Shown piece by piece: positions 35,100-45,819 of a DNA stretch of 64,000 nucleotides. Numbering within the stretch: the first letter of the stretch is position 1; every line of letters begins with the position of its first letter. A program made the position numbers and the translations under genes. The notes beneath the pieces are model-generated. The model was not told the DNA's origin and ran no database searches. It worked only from the letters and a program-made list of their open reading frames with translations. This stretch comes from Proteles cristata cristata (taxonomy: Eukaryota; Chordata; Mammalia; Carnivora; Hyaenidae), in the NCBI GenBank assembly GCA_017311185.1, contig JAESUZ010003901.1, positions 620,001 through 684,000 of the forward strand, given 5' to 3'.

Positions 35100-35235
35100 G
35101 GCTTGATCTTTGCTCTGCCATTAGCCAGCTCTGTGACTTTGGACAAAAACTTCAACCTCTCTGGGAGTCACCTGTAAGATGAGAGGCTAGAAGAGGTTCA
35201 TCTTAACTCTAGAGTTACATGACTGGAATTGAAAT
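35100..35235 (+). repeat. MIR SINE fragment
   Basis: CTCTGCCATTAGCCAGCTCT, GTGACTTTGGACAAAAACTT and CCTGTAAGATGAGAGGC are the MIR core order. Confidence 0.7.
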
Positions 35236-35239
35236 GAAT

Positions 35240-36495
35240 AGTGAGAATCCTGGATTTTTGTGAGTGTGTTCCCACAGTAATTTTACCTCAAGAGCTTCTC
35301 TTTCTAACCAGTTTGTATACCTTATTTCTAATAGAACAGCTTGTTTTGACCTAAAGATATCTACAGCCAAAACTGAACAAGCCCTTGTTGGAAAAATAGG
35401 TCCATGTAATTAAATTCCGGTATTTATGATTTCCAAAACCACTTTACAGAGAGAATATGTCAGTCAGCATAGAAATCCCCAGTACAAATTGAATTAAGCA
35501 GTAGGGGTCATTCAATATGGTTACAAATGATACAGAGCACTCAAAGCTTTTTGTGGTCTTTTCAAGGTATTTCAGATGTTTGAAGAAATTACTGTATTTA
35601 CTGGGGTATCAACTCGTTCTTTCATGCTAAGAATAGAGATATTGAAAAGTTGAGAAATATCTGTATAGGCACGCTGGTGACAATAAAAGCATAAAATCAC
35701 CATCATATTTATTCCTTGACCACAAAGAAGTGGTGATCAGGGTTCATGGAAGGACATGAGTTGCACTTGAGCAACTGGCATCGGGCTCAGGTCCCTTCAC
35801 ACAGGTGAATGCCACATTCATCAGTACCACAAGTAGACTGAAGTCATGTCTGATCTTCTTAGTGTCTGTGGTATGAGCGAGTCTTTTCTCGCACTGAGAT
35901 GTTTGCTGGTACCCAGATATTAATTTCATCACTCTTAAAACTCTAGTGGTGACTTTCCAAAGGAAAAAAATTAGAACACGATCCTAGCATCTCTAATTGT
36001 TAGTAGCGTTATTTATATTTTCTAGAGTAAGTTGGAATCAAGTATTTAGTTGACCTGGTGACATGAATACCACTCATAGCATTGAACTGCTAAGTCAAAA
36101 AAGACAGGTAGCAGGTTGAAAGCAAGCTCGGTGGCAAGGATTCAAAAGACCACATCAGCCAAGAGTGGCTGGCCTGGAAGTGAAAACCCCTACACAAAAT
36201 GGCCAGACTTCATCCACCTGACCTGAATGACCTAGTTCCTTCATTAATAGTGCACTGTGACAGGGTCTTCAGTTTGGACTTACACCCAGAGAGAGATTAA
36301 ATGCATTTCTGTGTTTTAAGAGAGATGAGAAACCTATGAACTAACGGGACATGTCCCAGAAGGGGCAGAAGTCTTTAAAATCTGAATTCCATTGACATTG
36401 GCTGCATAGATCTTTGAGCCAAGGATGAAGGATGGATTTATTCAAGCCTCAGTTTCTAGTCTCAGTGAAAACAACAACAAATGTTCCTACATGTA
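35240..36495. other. Non-coding DNA
   Basis: No confident repeat or gene is seen. Confidence 0.4.
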
Positions 36496-36511
36496 AGTAA
36501 ACACACTTAAA

Positions 36512-36708
36512 AAATTTTTATAGTTTGTTTTTGAGACAAAGCATGAGCAGGAGGTGGGCAGAGAGAGAGGGAGACACAGAATCTGAAACAGGCTCCACAC
36601 TCTGATCTGCCAGCCCAGAACCCGATGAGAGGCTTGAACCCATGAACCACAAGATCATGGCCTGAGCCAAAGTTGGATGCTTAACTGACTGAGCCACCCA
36701 GGTGCTCC
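36512..36708 (-). mobile_element. Felid SINE, older copy
   Basis: Minus strand. Imperfect duplication AGTAAACACACTTAAA (36496-36511) and AGTAAATATACTTTA (36709-36723), indicating an older insertion. Confidence 0.92.
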
Positions 36709-36739
36709 AGTAAATATACTTTAAACACAGGTTAATCAG

Positions 36740-36937
36740 AGGTGCTGTGGTGGCTCAGTTGATTAAGCATCTGACTTTGGCTCAGGTCATGATCTCACAG
36801 CTTGTGAGTTCAAGTCCTGAGTAAGGCTCTGTGCTGACACACAGCTTTGGATTCTATGTCTCCCTCTCTCTCTGCCCCTCCCCCACTCACATTTGTCTTT
36901 CTGTCAAAAATAAACATTTAAAAATCTTTAAAAAAAT
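36740..36937 (+). mobile_element. Felid SINE, older copy
   Basis: Head GAGGTGCTGTGGTGGCTCAG. Shortened middle and AATAAACATT tail. It lies close to an opposite-strand copy. Confidence 0.9.
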
Positions 36938-36988
36938 AATGGGTAATATGTGATTTCTTTGTAAATTAAAGATATTGTGGACAACAGC

Positions 36989-36990
<2 letters not shown>

Positions 36991-37040
<50 letters not shown>
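36991..37040 (+). repeat. (GT)25 microsatellite
   Basis: Fifty bases of uninterrupted GT dinucleotide. Likely polymorphic in length. Confidence 0.98.
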
Positions 37041-37041
<1 letters not shown>

Positions 37042-37147
37042 CAGACTCTAAAGACACCTGTATAACTCCTATCCTCTCCAGTCTGGTGACTGAAATCTAC
37101 CTATGTATTTGAGGCTTTGCTTTGTATTAAGAGATTATCATGTTAAG

Positions 37148-37705
37148 ACAAATATCATATGATTTCATTCATATGTGGAATTTAAGGAACACAGCAGAAA
37201 AACATAGGGGAAGGGAAGGAAAAATAAGATAAAAACTGAGAGGGAGGCAAACCATAAGAGACTCTTAAATATAGAGAACAGACTGAGGGTTGCTGGAAGG
37301 CAGGTAAGTACCAGGATGGGCTAAGTGGGAGATGGGCATTAAGGAGGGCACTTGTTGGGATGAGCACTGGGTGTTGTATATAAGTGATGAATCACTGGGT
37401 TCTACTCCTGGAACCAATCCTGCACTTATGTTTAACTAGCTTGAATTTAAATAAATTTTTATTTATTTATTTTAAAAACATTTTAATGTTTATTTATTTT
37501 TGAGAGAAAGAGATAGAACATGGATAGGGGAGGGACAGACAGAGAGAGGGAGACAGGATCTGAAGCAGGCTCCAGGCTCTGAGCAGTCAGCACAGAGTCC
37601 TATGCGAGGCTCAAACTCACGAGCTGTGAGATCATGACTTGAGCCAAAGTCGGATGCTCAACTGACTGAGCCACCCAGGTGCCCCTAAATAAAATTTTTA
37701 GAAGG
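37148..37705 (+). mobile_element. 5'-truncated L1 (3' UTR) with SINE in its tail
   Basis: Carnivore L1 3' UTR signature: GAGACTCTTAAATATAGAGA, ACAGACTGAGGGTTGCTGGA, GGCATTAAGGAGGGCACTTG, TGATGAATCACTGGGTTC and 'CTTGAATTTAAATAAA'. No ORF2 is present. The 13-bp duplication TTATCATGTTAAG at 37135-37147 and 37706-37718 brackets the whole unit, including a SINE at 37462-37685. So the L1 inserted first and the SINE landed in its A-rich tail. Confidence 0.88.
37462..37685 (-). mobile_element. Felid SINE nested in an L1 tail
   Basis: Minus-strand full-length SINE. Its own duplication is TAAATAAATTTTTA-like at 37448-37461 and 37686-37700, made from the L1 AATAAA tail. Confidence 0.94.
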
Positions 37706-37724
37706 TTATCATGTTAAGCTGTTC

Positions 37725-38560
37725 TTAGTCACATACAGCACAGTGGTGGGGTTTAGTTTCTCATTCCTGAGAGCGAGTTTTGCTAGGGCAGACTGTGGAG
37801 GAAACATACTAAAACATGATCTAGAGAATGGGAGGAATTGCAGACGACGGGTAAGGCAGAGCCTCTGGTCCCCTCTCTCTACTCCATCTCATCACCTTCT
37901 CAATTTCTGCCAGAAAGAAATAATCTGTGCTCAGAACATTAGACTCTCTCTGCTTTTCTCAGCCTGGCGAATGACCAAGAAGCCCTAAGTTACTTCTTTC
38001 TTCTGGTCTACTTCATCCAGTCATGCTATGTTTTCTACAATGCGCCAGGCATTATGCTAATTGTTGAATGGGCCTTGGCACCCAAAACACAGCCTTGCCT
38101 TCTCAGGGATTATGATCTAGGATCAACAGGAAACAGGCAAATAAAAAAAAACCTATCACCAACTGTGGTTAGCTCCATGAGGGAATCAAATGGGACTCTG
38201 TGACAGTAAAAAAAAAAAAAAAAAAAAGTGACATTATTATAGATGGCGCAGGAGGGCTCCTCCATGGAGGTGAAAATATAGGAGAGAAAGGCCCAACCAC
38301 ATGGACGGGAAGACGGGTGCTCTGGGCAGAGAAAGAGCAAGTGTGAAGACCATGACTCAGAGGGGAAAGCCGGAATTTTAAGAAGAATGTTAAACCATGA
38401 ATCATTGATTCTCCTCGAATCTTCAGCAAATGTCTTCAGGTATTGTGTTTATCACTAGGTGATTGATAGTTTTTGCAACAGTTGACTAGTTCTTGGGCTG
38501 AGGAACACTTGAGTAAGATAGGAAGCATTTAAAAAATATTTTTATTAACCTTATTTTAAG
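37725..38560. other. Non-coding DNA, old repeat likely
   Basis: 38030-38370 resembles an unnamed old repeat ('GCGCCAGGCATTATGCTAAT', 'CACAGCCTTGCCTTCTC'), interrupted by a 20-base A run at 38208-38227. No gene is seen. Confidence 0.4.
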
Positions 38561-38568
38561 AAATTTCA

Positions 38569-38768
38569 GGGGCACGTGGGTGGCTGGTGGAAGCTTAGTT
38601 GGTTAAGCTTCCAACTCTTGATTTCAGCCCAGGTAATGATCTCCGTATCAAGCCTGCTTGGAATTCTGTCTCTCCGTCTCTCCGTCTCTCTCTCTTTCTG
38701 CCCTTAGGCTGCTTACACACATGCGCACATTCTTTGTCTGTCTCAAAATAAATAAATAAGCTTTAAAG
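38569..38768 (+). mobile_element. Felid SINE, rearranged
   Basis: The head GGGGCACGTGGGTGGCT is followed by an 8-9 base insertion (GGTGGAAG) before the usual CTTAGTTGGTTAAGC. The segment after the B-box is deleted. The CT tract carries CCGTCTCT repeats. Ends AAATAAATAAG. Confidence 0.88.
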
Positions 38769-38779
38769 AAAGGAAAGGA

Positions 38780-39625
38780 ATTGCAAACTAAAGGGGGAAG
38801 AAAGGAAGTTCCTGAGGTCCAAATGAAACATAATTTCCATTCAGTAAGTTAAAAAATGTTTACTTTGAATTTGAGGCATTTTGTCTCACTCATCTTTTTG
38901 TTCTTACTACTCTTCTGAGTGCCTGGGTTTCAAGTCTCCCATCAGCAGACATATCAGAGAAGGGTAATGCTATCCGGGGAGAAGAGGTTGTGCAAGTGTG
39001 TTCTGGGTTATCACAACCTTCAGGAGTCCTCAGCAGTATCTGGGTAGTAAAGAGGAGGTTAGCTGAGTTCTGAGTTTGCCCTTAGCTCTCCAGTACCTGT
39101 GCTGGTCAGGAAGTTAGTGTCTTTTGTCCAAGCCATCCCTCGCGCATGCCTGCTAGCCTCTCTTCCTTTGGGAAACTGTCCCTCCTGCCTTGTTGCCTAG
39201 GTCATTGGCTCTGTTTGCCTTGACTCTAGGATGGGTGCAAGACCTAAGATTGACCAATCAGAGTAGACTATTCCTCTGGCCATGGTGATTGGTGCAGCCA
39301 TGAGTACAGGTAAGAGCCACTAGAACTTTTCTGTCAGATTTGACATGTTAAAGCTGGAAGAGATTCTCTCCTTCTAGGATCAGAAGCTTTGATGACAAAA
39401 TGGCTTTAGGACTGTGAGATTAACATACAGCAGAGGTGAATAGAAAGAGGGAGGTGGAGGGATGGAGGGAGAAAGTTCAGGCATCACAACTTGGGCCCCT
39501 GATTTCACCATACATGAAAAAAGATGCATTTCTCAGACTTCCCAGACAATGCTTTACCATTTTTGGTTAAGTGCTAGTTTGAATTGGATTTGTATCTCTT
39601 GCAACCAATAGGTATGGATTAACAC
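38780..39625. other. Non-coding DNA
   Basis: No confident repeat or gene is seen. A GA-rich patch lies near 39440-39475. Confidence 0.4.
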
Positions 39626-39639
39626 CACTTCCAAAAAGT

Positions 39640-39648
39640 GTATGTTTG

Positions 39649-39697
<49 letters not shown>

Positions 39698-39717
39698 CTA
39701 TGTGTGTGTGTGTGTAT
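39640..39717 (+). repeat. (TGTATA)n/(TG)n compound microsatellite
   Basis: About ten TATGTA-type hexamers, then TCTA and (TG)n. Ends about 35 bp before the solo LTR. Confidence 0.95.
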
Positions 39718-40099
39718 TTCATTTACACTAAGTCTTGCTATACAAATTAGATTGAGAGGCCTAGATAAACTAAACCAAAAACTTAACCAGCTTTTCCGCT
39801 TCTGAACAAGTGCTTGCGCTACGGGAAGCTATTACAATGCTTAAGGCTTGCTTTCCCGCTTCCCCGGATCTACCTGGCGGCTACACACAGTCCTAGGCCA
39901 CCGGATTGCCCAAGCGACTAGCCTCATGTTCCCTCCATTACCCCACCTTGGCGGCAGCGAATCCGAAAAGGCCAACGGGCTACCCCCCACCTTGCTGAGG
40001 GAAGGGCCTGGAGAGAGAGAAGTTAACCTGTTAGTCTCCGAACAAGACTCTAGACTCGCTCTATGATTGGCTAAATTCAAAGGTATCCCAAATATTGTA

Positions 40100-40136
40100 A
40101 TTGGATCCCGCCAAAAACCTGATGGCGGGAACCAAT
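40100..40136. promoter_or_regulatory. Near-perfect palindrome of CCAAT and E2F-like words in the LTR
   Basis: Arms ATTGGATCCCGCCA (40100-40113) and TGGCGGGAACCAAT (40123-40136) are reverse complements with one mismatch in 14, around a 9-bp spacer. Each arm joins a CCAAT-type box to a CCCGCCA/TGGCGGG word. It lies about 100 bp upstream of the LTR TATA box, where enhancer and promoter factors would bind. Confidence 0.7.
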
Positions 40137-40232
40137 CAGATACGGTATATGTTCACATTTAAATGTTAACCAATGGCAAACTTGTAACCATGGAAATCTC
40201 CTGTCCCTCCCCATGACTTGTTTACTTCTGTC

Positions 40233-40240
40233 TATAAAAA
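40233..40240 (+). promoter_or_regulatory. LTR TATA box
   Basis: TATAAAAA within the U3 region of the solo LTR. The inferred start of R is about 25-30 bp downstream, near 40262-40268. Confidence 0.7.
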
Positions 40241-40323
40241 GACTGCAAAGGCTTTGTTCAGGGCCTCTTAGCCTCTCAGCGTCACCAGCGACGAGTGCAC
40301 GGAGGTCCGGGTTCGAACCTGCA

Positions 40324-40329
40324 AATAAA
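40324..40329 (+). terminator. LTR polyadenylation signal
   Basis: AATAAA, followed by a GT-rich stretch (GGTCTCTGGTGGTCTG) as expected for the retroviral R/U5 3' processing site. Confidence 0.65.
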
Positions 40330-40409
40330 CAACCCTTGCTGCTTGGCTTTGACTCTGGTCTCTGGTGGTCTGATTTTGGGGTTTTCTCGAACTCTGGGCG
40401 TTTCAAGAT

Positions 40410-41195
40410 CTAAGTTCATGAAACTTTCCACTCACCACCAAACATTAGCAACCAAACATTTCTCTTATGTAAGACAGTTAGGTAGTTTTCTTGGACTCAA
40501 ATTTGTAAGAGAAGACTTTTTAGTTCTGTAGATACAGATTATCATCCAGAAGAAAAGTCGAAGGGTATGTTTGCATCTTTGATAAGAGCAGACAGTGCTA
40601 AAAATGAATAGCTTAATGGGAATTAACTTCCTTTGTGAATGTATTACAACCTTATTATGTAATTGGAGGTATTATTTTCAGACAAAGCTCTGTTCTCATC
40701 TGTAACCAGAAAACCTTTTTCTTAGGTTGGGAAACAAGCAGAAATTTTTTTTTTCTGTTTCCTGGATTTAAAAAGAAGAGTCATAAATTGGAGAGGTTGG
40801 TGGTCTGTGTTTGTGACTTGTGCAAACTGCTTCCCTGTCTTCCTGAACCATCAAAAGACAAATCACTGTTGAAAATAGTGGGTTTGTTGCCAGGCCACTT
40901 AAGCCAATCCTGAAGATGAGTCATTAGATTTAAACCCCAGGAAGTGAAGACTCAGAAGGAGAGGAGACTCGTCCATGACCTCCTTTTCCAGCCTCGTCCA
41001 CCACAGTAAAGAAAGAGAACCCCAAACATGGATAAACTGGAAATGCCGGATTAGGTTGGGGAGGTCTAACTTCAGACCTACTTCTACCAAGGTCAGGAAA
41101 TGAAAATACATTAATATCTCTCTGCTTTCTTACTCAAGTAAGACTGTCTCAGGGCTCCGGTGAAACAAAAAAAATCTTATATTGATAAAGCTGCC
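40410..41195. other. Non-coding DNA
   Basis: No confident repeat or gene. The frame at 40635-40913 has no recognisable domain. Confidence 0.4.
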
Positions 41196-41214
41196 AAGAG
41201 GTAGACATTTTTAG

Positions 41215-41440
41215 GGGTGCCTGGGTGGCTTAGTCGGTTAAGCGTCCGACTTTCGCTTAGGTCATGATCTCGCGGTTCGTGGGTTCGATCCCCGCATCAG
41301 GCTCTGTGCTGACTGCCAGCTCAGAGCCTGGAGCCTGTTTCAGTCTGTGACTCCCTCTCTGTCTGACCCTCCCCTGCTCACGCTGTCTCTCTCTCTCTCT
41401 CTCTCTCTCTCCTAGAAATGAATAAAAGATTAAAAAAAAA
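41215..41440 (+). mobile_element. Felid SINE, young subfamily
   Basis: Young signature with most CpGs kept. Perfect 19-bp duplication AAGAGGTAGACATTTTTAG at 41196-41214 and 41441-41459. Confidence 0.96.
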
Positions 41441-41459
41441 AAGAGGTAGACATTTTTAG

Positions 41460-43610
41460 TGATCCTAATACTCAAGACCTTGAAACTCCATTTAAGGAAA
41501 ATGCATTGAGTCTTTGGGAAAATAATAACTATTTGGCTTTGGAATCCTAATTGTATTTCTTCAGTCAGGTGGGCCTGGGAAGTCCTGGAACTCTGTTTTA
41601 TAGAGTAGTCCTAGTTTTTGTGTGTGTGTGTTTTCTTTCTCATTAGTCATTTAGTGAAAATGACCAAATACAGTATTATAAAGCTCTGGGGGCAAATCAG
41701 AAAGTATTCAAGCTGGAAGAGAAGTTAGCCTTTTCACTTTCTAGATGAATAAAGAGTGACTCCCAGCAGTTGTGAGATTTGTCCGAGGTCTCATAAAGGT
41801 CTGGTAGTTTTTAGGGGTGGCTCCATCACCACTGCATCAGCCTTTCTTCAAATACGTGCATTGGAATACTGGTGAACAATTGTTTTAGTGAAAGAGTTCA
41901 CTAAACAAATGGATTTGGGAAATAGCATACTATAGCTCTCAGAGCATGCTAATGGTCCCAATTTCTTATAGTAAAAAAGAAAAAAGTTATTTCCCTATAT
42001 TTATCACAGAGTTTGTCCAATATATTTGACCAAGGAGACTCATTCTGTGTAACACCCACCAACCTGAGTATATTAAGTTTTCCATGCAGGAAAGACTGAT
42101 ATGTCTGTTTGGTGTTTCTTCTACCAACGAACTCCGGTTCTTGGGTATATTTTTAAATTTGTTCTGGGATTTATTGGGCAGTTTAGCTTTTATTTAAAAT
42201 GCTAAATTTAAAAATTAAAAGTTCTATGGAGGAAGCATTTTCAAGCAGTCTTTCTGGTATTTTTACAGCACAACTTAGGAAATAACCGAAGTCTCATAAC
42301 TCAATGAAATTCAGCATGTGGTTCTTGGAATCAAATAATCTGACAATTAACTGTCTGAGTAAGCTTGAAATATGAATCCATGAGTCAGCGTGACCAAACC
42401 AGCTCTGCATGGGTGTGCCTAGCAGACCAGGAGTTATAAGTAACCCTGAGGGGACATGTTAGCCAACATCTTACTGAACATCTTCCAGTGAAATTACTCC
42501 ATCTTTCTAGGGCTCACCAATTCAAATACCTTGAGGCAATAACACAAATGGTTAAAAATATAATATAGGGTGGTAAAGGTCATGTTGAAGTGGGGAACAC
42601 TTGATCCCTATAACAAAAGAAAGCTTTTATACTATGTCGTCCAAACAAAATTTATTTGGGGGCTGAATGGATTTCAAGCCATGACAGTGCATAACCCCTG
42701 TCCTGACCTTGAAAGGAGAGGCAAGATTTCAGTAACAATGGCTAGAATGACCCTAGAAAATAGTGGCATTTTGCCAGCTAGTAAGATTAGGGAAGGGAGT
42801 AATTGGCTTATCAACATCATGATTTATAATTCACAGTTGCAATCTATGAGCTTTATCTTATAAATAATATGCAGGTTTTCCATTCACATGAAATTGGCAA
42901 GGAGGGAAATATATTTAGCATTTAAGCTAGACTGATCATTATCAATCCTTCTAATGATTCAGAAGACACTAGAGGAGACTGGCAATGATTCCTGGGCATC
43001 ATTTTGGCATTGCACCAGGGAACCTCAAAGGGGGTCACATGTAGACATTTTTCATTTGACAGTACAAGTACTAGTAGGAAGTTTGCTGCGGTGAGATTAA
43101 ACCTGTGGATATTCTGAGCAAATCAAAACATCATAACTTAAAACAAGAGACGATCGCTAAAAAAAAAAAAGTGACCGAGCACGTGAAAATTGGCATTCAC
43201 TGAGAAAATTAGAAGGAGATGGGTTTATTTCATTCATAGGCATTGCCAGGAAATTGTTGCAGAAAGCAAGAAAGCAGGTTTTTGGGAGAGAGAGGGTTGT
43301 TATTGAAAGGTAATTTCTTTTTGGAAGAGGTTTGAAATTAGGATAAATGCCGTCATCGGTCATCGTGAAAGTGCATGCCTTCCTAGACCCAGAAAAAGCC
43401 ATGATCTCTCCAGGTTGTGTTCTGATTCAAGACTATTACTAAGCATATTCTAAGAACTTCAGAACAAGGGAGAATCCATTTGTGAGTTTTCAAAGGGTGC
43501 TGATGCTTCTTCTGTGGCCTCAGAAAACCTCCCACAATGCCTTCTACTGTGTCATATCTAAAGGAGGCACTCAGTGCATGGAGGAAATGTGTTCCTGGAA
43601 TAATCATATT
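41460..43610. other. Non-coding DNA with scattered old repeats
   Basis: 41690-41830 resembles a reverse MIR ('TGTGAGATTTGTCCGAGGTC'). The remainder is AT-rich and unassigned. The frames at 42570-42863 and 43157-43402 lack support. Confidence 0.4.
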
Positions 43611-43614
43611 TGCT

Positions 43615-43805
43615 AGCACAGACTGAGCCCTTGCTGTGCGGGAGCAAGGGCCCTGAGCTGGGTGTTTTATACACAATGTCATTAATTCTGTGGCAACTCC
43701 TATTTTATAGATAGACAACTTCAGAAAAAGTGGGTTACCTCATCCAAGGTGACATGACAAAGCTAAAGTGAAAGAGTCAAGGGCTAAGATCCAGATGCTT
43801 TTCAA
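43615..43805 (-). repeat. MIR SINE
   Basis: Reverse MIR order: 'GCTGGGTGTTTTATACACAA', CTATTTTATAGATAGACAAC, GGGTTACCTCATCCAAGGTG. Confidence 0.65.
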
Positions 43806-44070
43806 CATATTCTGTAATTAGACAGGAGTTTACAGAAATGGGTTTGGGGAAAGGAGTAGCTATAATCTATAGAAATGATTGGACTGTATTGGAGAAGGTG
43901 TAAATTGAGAAGAGACTTGAAGAAAGAATGAAAGAGTTTTAGACAGGAAAGGGGGTGCCAGAGATTAAGATTAGAAAGAGCTGAAAGTCACCCATCCTAT
44001 CTGCGAACCAGGTAATGCAAATATCTGTAGCTGTGAGGCTGGGAACCTGTGGAAAGCTTGGTTTAAGAGC
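43806..44070. other. Non-coding DNA
   Basis: No repeat or gene is recognised. Confidence 0.35.
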
Positions 44071-44071
44071 A

Positions 44072-44518
44072 TGTAGTGGGTTGAATAGTGACCTCCCCTT
44101 TCTCCCCCAGAAATGATATGTCCAAGTTCTAAGAAACCCTGGAACCTTAGAATATGATCTTAATTGGAATATGGTTTTACAGATGTTAATTAAGAGTATC
44201 CAGGTGAGATCATCCAGCATTGGGGTGAGCCCTTAACCCTAAAGATGAGTGCCCTGTAGGAGACACAGAGGGGAAAGGTATGTGAAGACAGCGGCAGAGA
44301 AGTGATGTGTCCATGAGCCAAGGAATTAATTTCTAGAACCAGCAGAAGTTAGGAATGGAGGTGGAGAACAGATTCTTCCTCAGCATCCAGAGGAGCCAAT
44401 CTTTCTCATGCCTTGATTGCAGACTTCTGGCTTCCAGAACTACAAGAGGCTATATTTCTGTGTTTTCAGCCACCAGATTCATGGTAATTGGTCATGGAGT
44501 CCCTAGGAAACTAATGCA
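44072..44518 (+). repeat. MLT1A-like MaLR LTR, full length
   Basis: Begins TGTAGTGGGTTGAATAGTG and ends GGAAACTAATGCA, a TG...CA unit of 447 bp. Internal phrases 'ACAGATGTTAATTAAGAGTA', 'GAGCCAAGGAATTAATTTC' and GACTTCTGGCTTCCAGAACT match the family order. Confidence 0.88.
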
Positions 44519-44519
44519 G

Positions 44520-45815
44520 AGTGATTGTCACGTTTGCGTTGGTGGACCTCCTTCCTGTAGCCCCCAGGATTCTCTCAGGGGTTCGTGGCTCATCTCCAGA
44601 GAAATGATTTCATAGTGGGGAAAGTCAGCTGATATTCTTCTTCGAAAGCTAGAGAAGATACATTCCTTAAAGTGACCTCTTAGGTGGTAGCTTTTATGTT
44701 CTCACTATGGAGTTGTCTAAACTGGCAGTTAGAACCAGATCATTCGTTTGAATTCCTCAGCTCCTCATCCTGATTCCTCTTTAATTCCATCTGTGGCCTA
44801 ACCTTAAACAATCGATTCAATATCAGTGTCCTGGTTGGCAAACTGGACGGCACCATCTGCTGCTTTATTCAGCCATTGGCCAGAAAGACTGAGTCGACCC
44901 ATTTAGGAAATGTCACAGACTTGAGATACGCTAAGCCCAAGAGACAAGTGTCACCGCCGCTTTCCAGTTTCTCTAACCCAAGGGCTGTTGCAGATTTATC
45001 CTTCAGTGTAAGAGAGTTAGTGATGATACCCCATAAAGGGTTAATGTTCTGGCATCAAAATATCCCGGCACAGACTCATGACGCAAGGTCTCAGTGGATA
45101 CCACCAGCAAATCTGCTATGGAAACAAACCCCCGGGGCTCTTAGAAGATGCTCAGAGATACACCTTGAGTGTTGCCACAGATTCAAAACAGACATCCTGG
45201 GTCTGCAATGACTGCAGCACTATTTCCCAGGGGGTAGACCTGCCTAACCTGTGCTACACTAACAGGTTCCTGTGGGTGAGAGGCACTCAAATCCGGTACA
45301 CGGATATAAACAGGTATGAAAATGAAGTATGTCCACCGTATCAGAGATTCTGGGCTATGAACTGTCCAATGTCACCTATTATCATCACACCATTTTATTT
45401 CCTCTTCCATTCAGTTCTCATAAGGTTTAAATAAGGTCTTATCGCTGTGGTATTTCATCCCTGCTATCTTTCGAGAACATCTGCTGTAAACATTTGCTAG
45501 TAATGGGGAGAAATGTGCTTTTAGCTGGTGAAGAAACAGTGCTGTTTCCACCCTTATTAATGCTAAAAAAAATCCAATGTACTCATTCATTCCAATTCTT
45601 CAGCAAATATTTATCAATAGCCCCTTTGTGCAGTTCTCTTTTAGATATTAGAGAGAGGGAAGGGATTTTAACAAAGTTTTTTCTCATGGCATCTGTAGTC
45701 TTGTGGGGAGAGATTGACCACACACAAATAGATGTTTAATCATTCAGATGGCGATACAAGGCTGTGAAGAAAAACCAGGCAAGGTGAGTGGGGAGGATGT
45801 TGGTGGGGATCTTAA
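44520..45815. other. Repeat-poor non-coding DNA with two overlapping open frames
   Basis: Frames at 44876-45211 and 45078-45434 (111 and 118 codons) overlap in different frames on the plus strand. The second runs across CAG|GTATGA (45315/45316), a usable splice donor. I recognise no domain. Length alone is not significant, so I do not call a gene. 45590-45750 looks like an old repeat. Confidence 0.35.
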
Positions 45816-45819
45816 TGGG

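Larger units (their letters stand above)
39753..40405 (+). mobile_element. Solo LTR of a class I (ERV1-like) endogenous retrovirus
   Basis: The 653-bp unit begins TGAGAGGCC and ends GGGCGTTTCA. The ends form an imperfect inverted repeat (TGARANGCC) with canonical TG...CA. It is bracketed by an identical 4-bp duplication AGAT at 39749-39752 and 40406-40409, a length typical of gammaretrovirus-like integration. Inside are several CCAAT/ATTGG boxes (40066-40175), TATAAAAA (40233-40240), a short R region, AATAAA (40324-40329) and a GT-rich U5. No primer binding site or internal region follows, so it is a solo LTR left by LTR-LTR recombination. Many CpGs remain, suggesting modest age. The class I assignment is from structure, not a database match. 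Confidence 0.85.
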
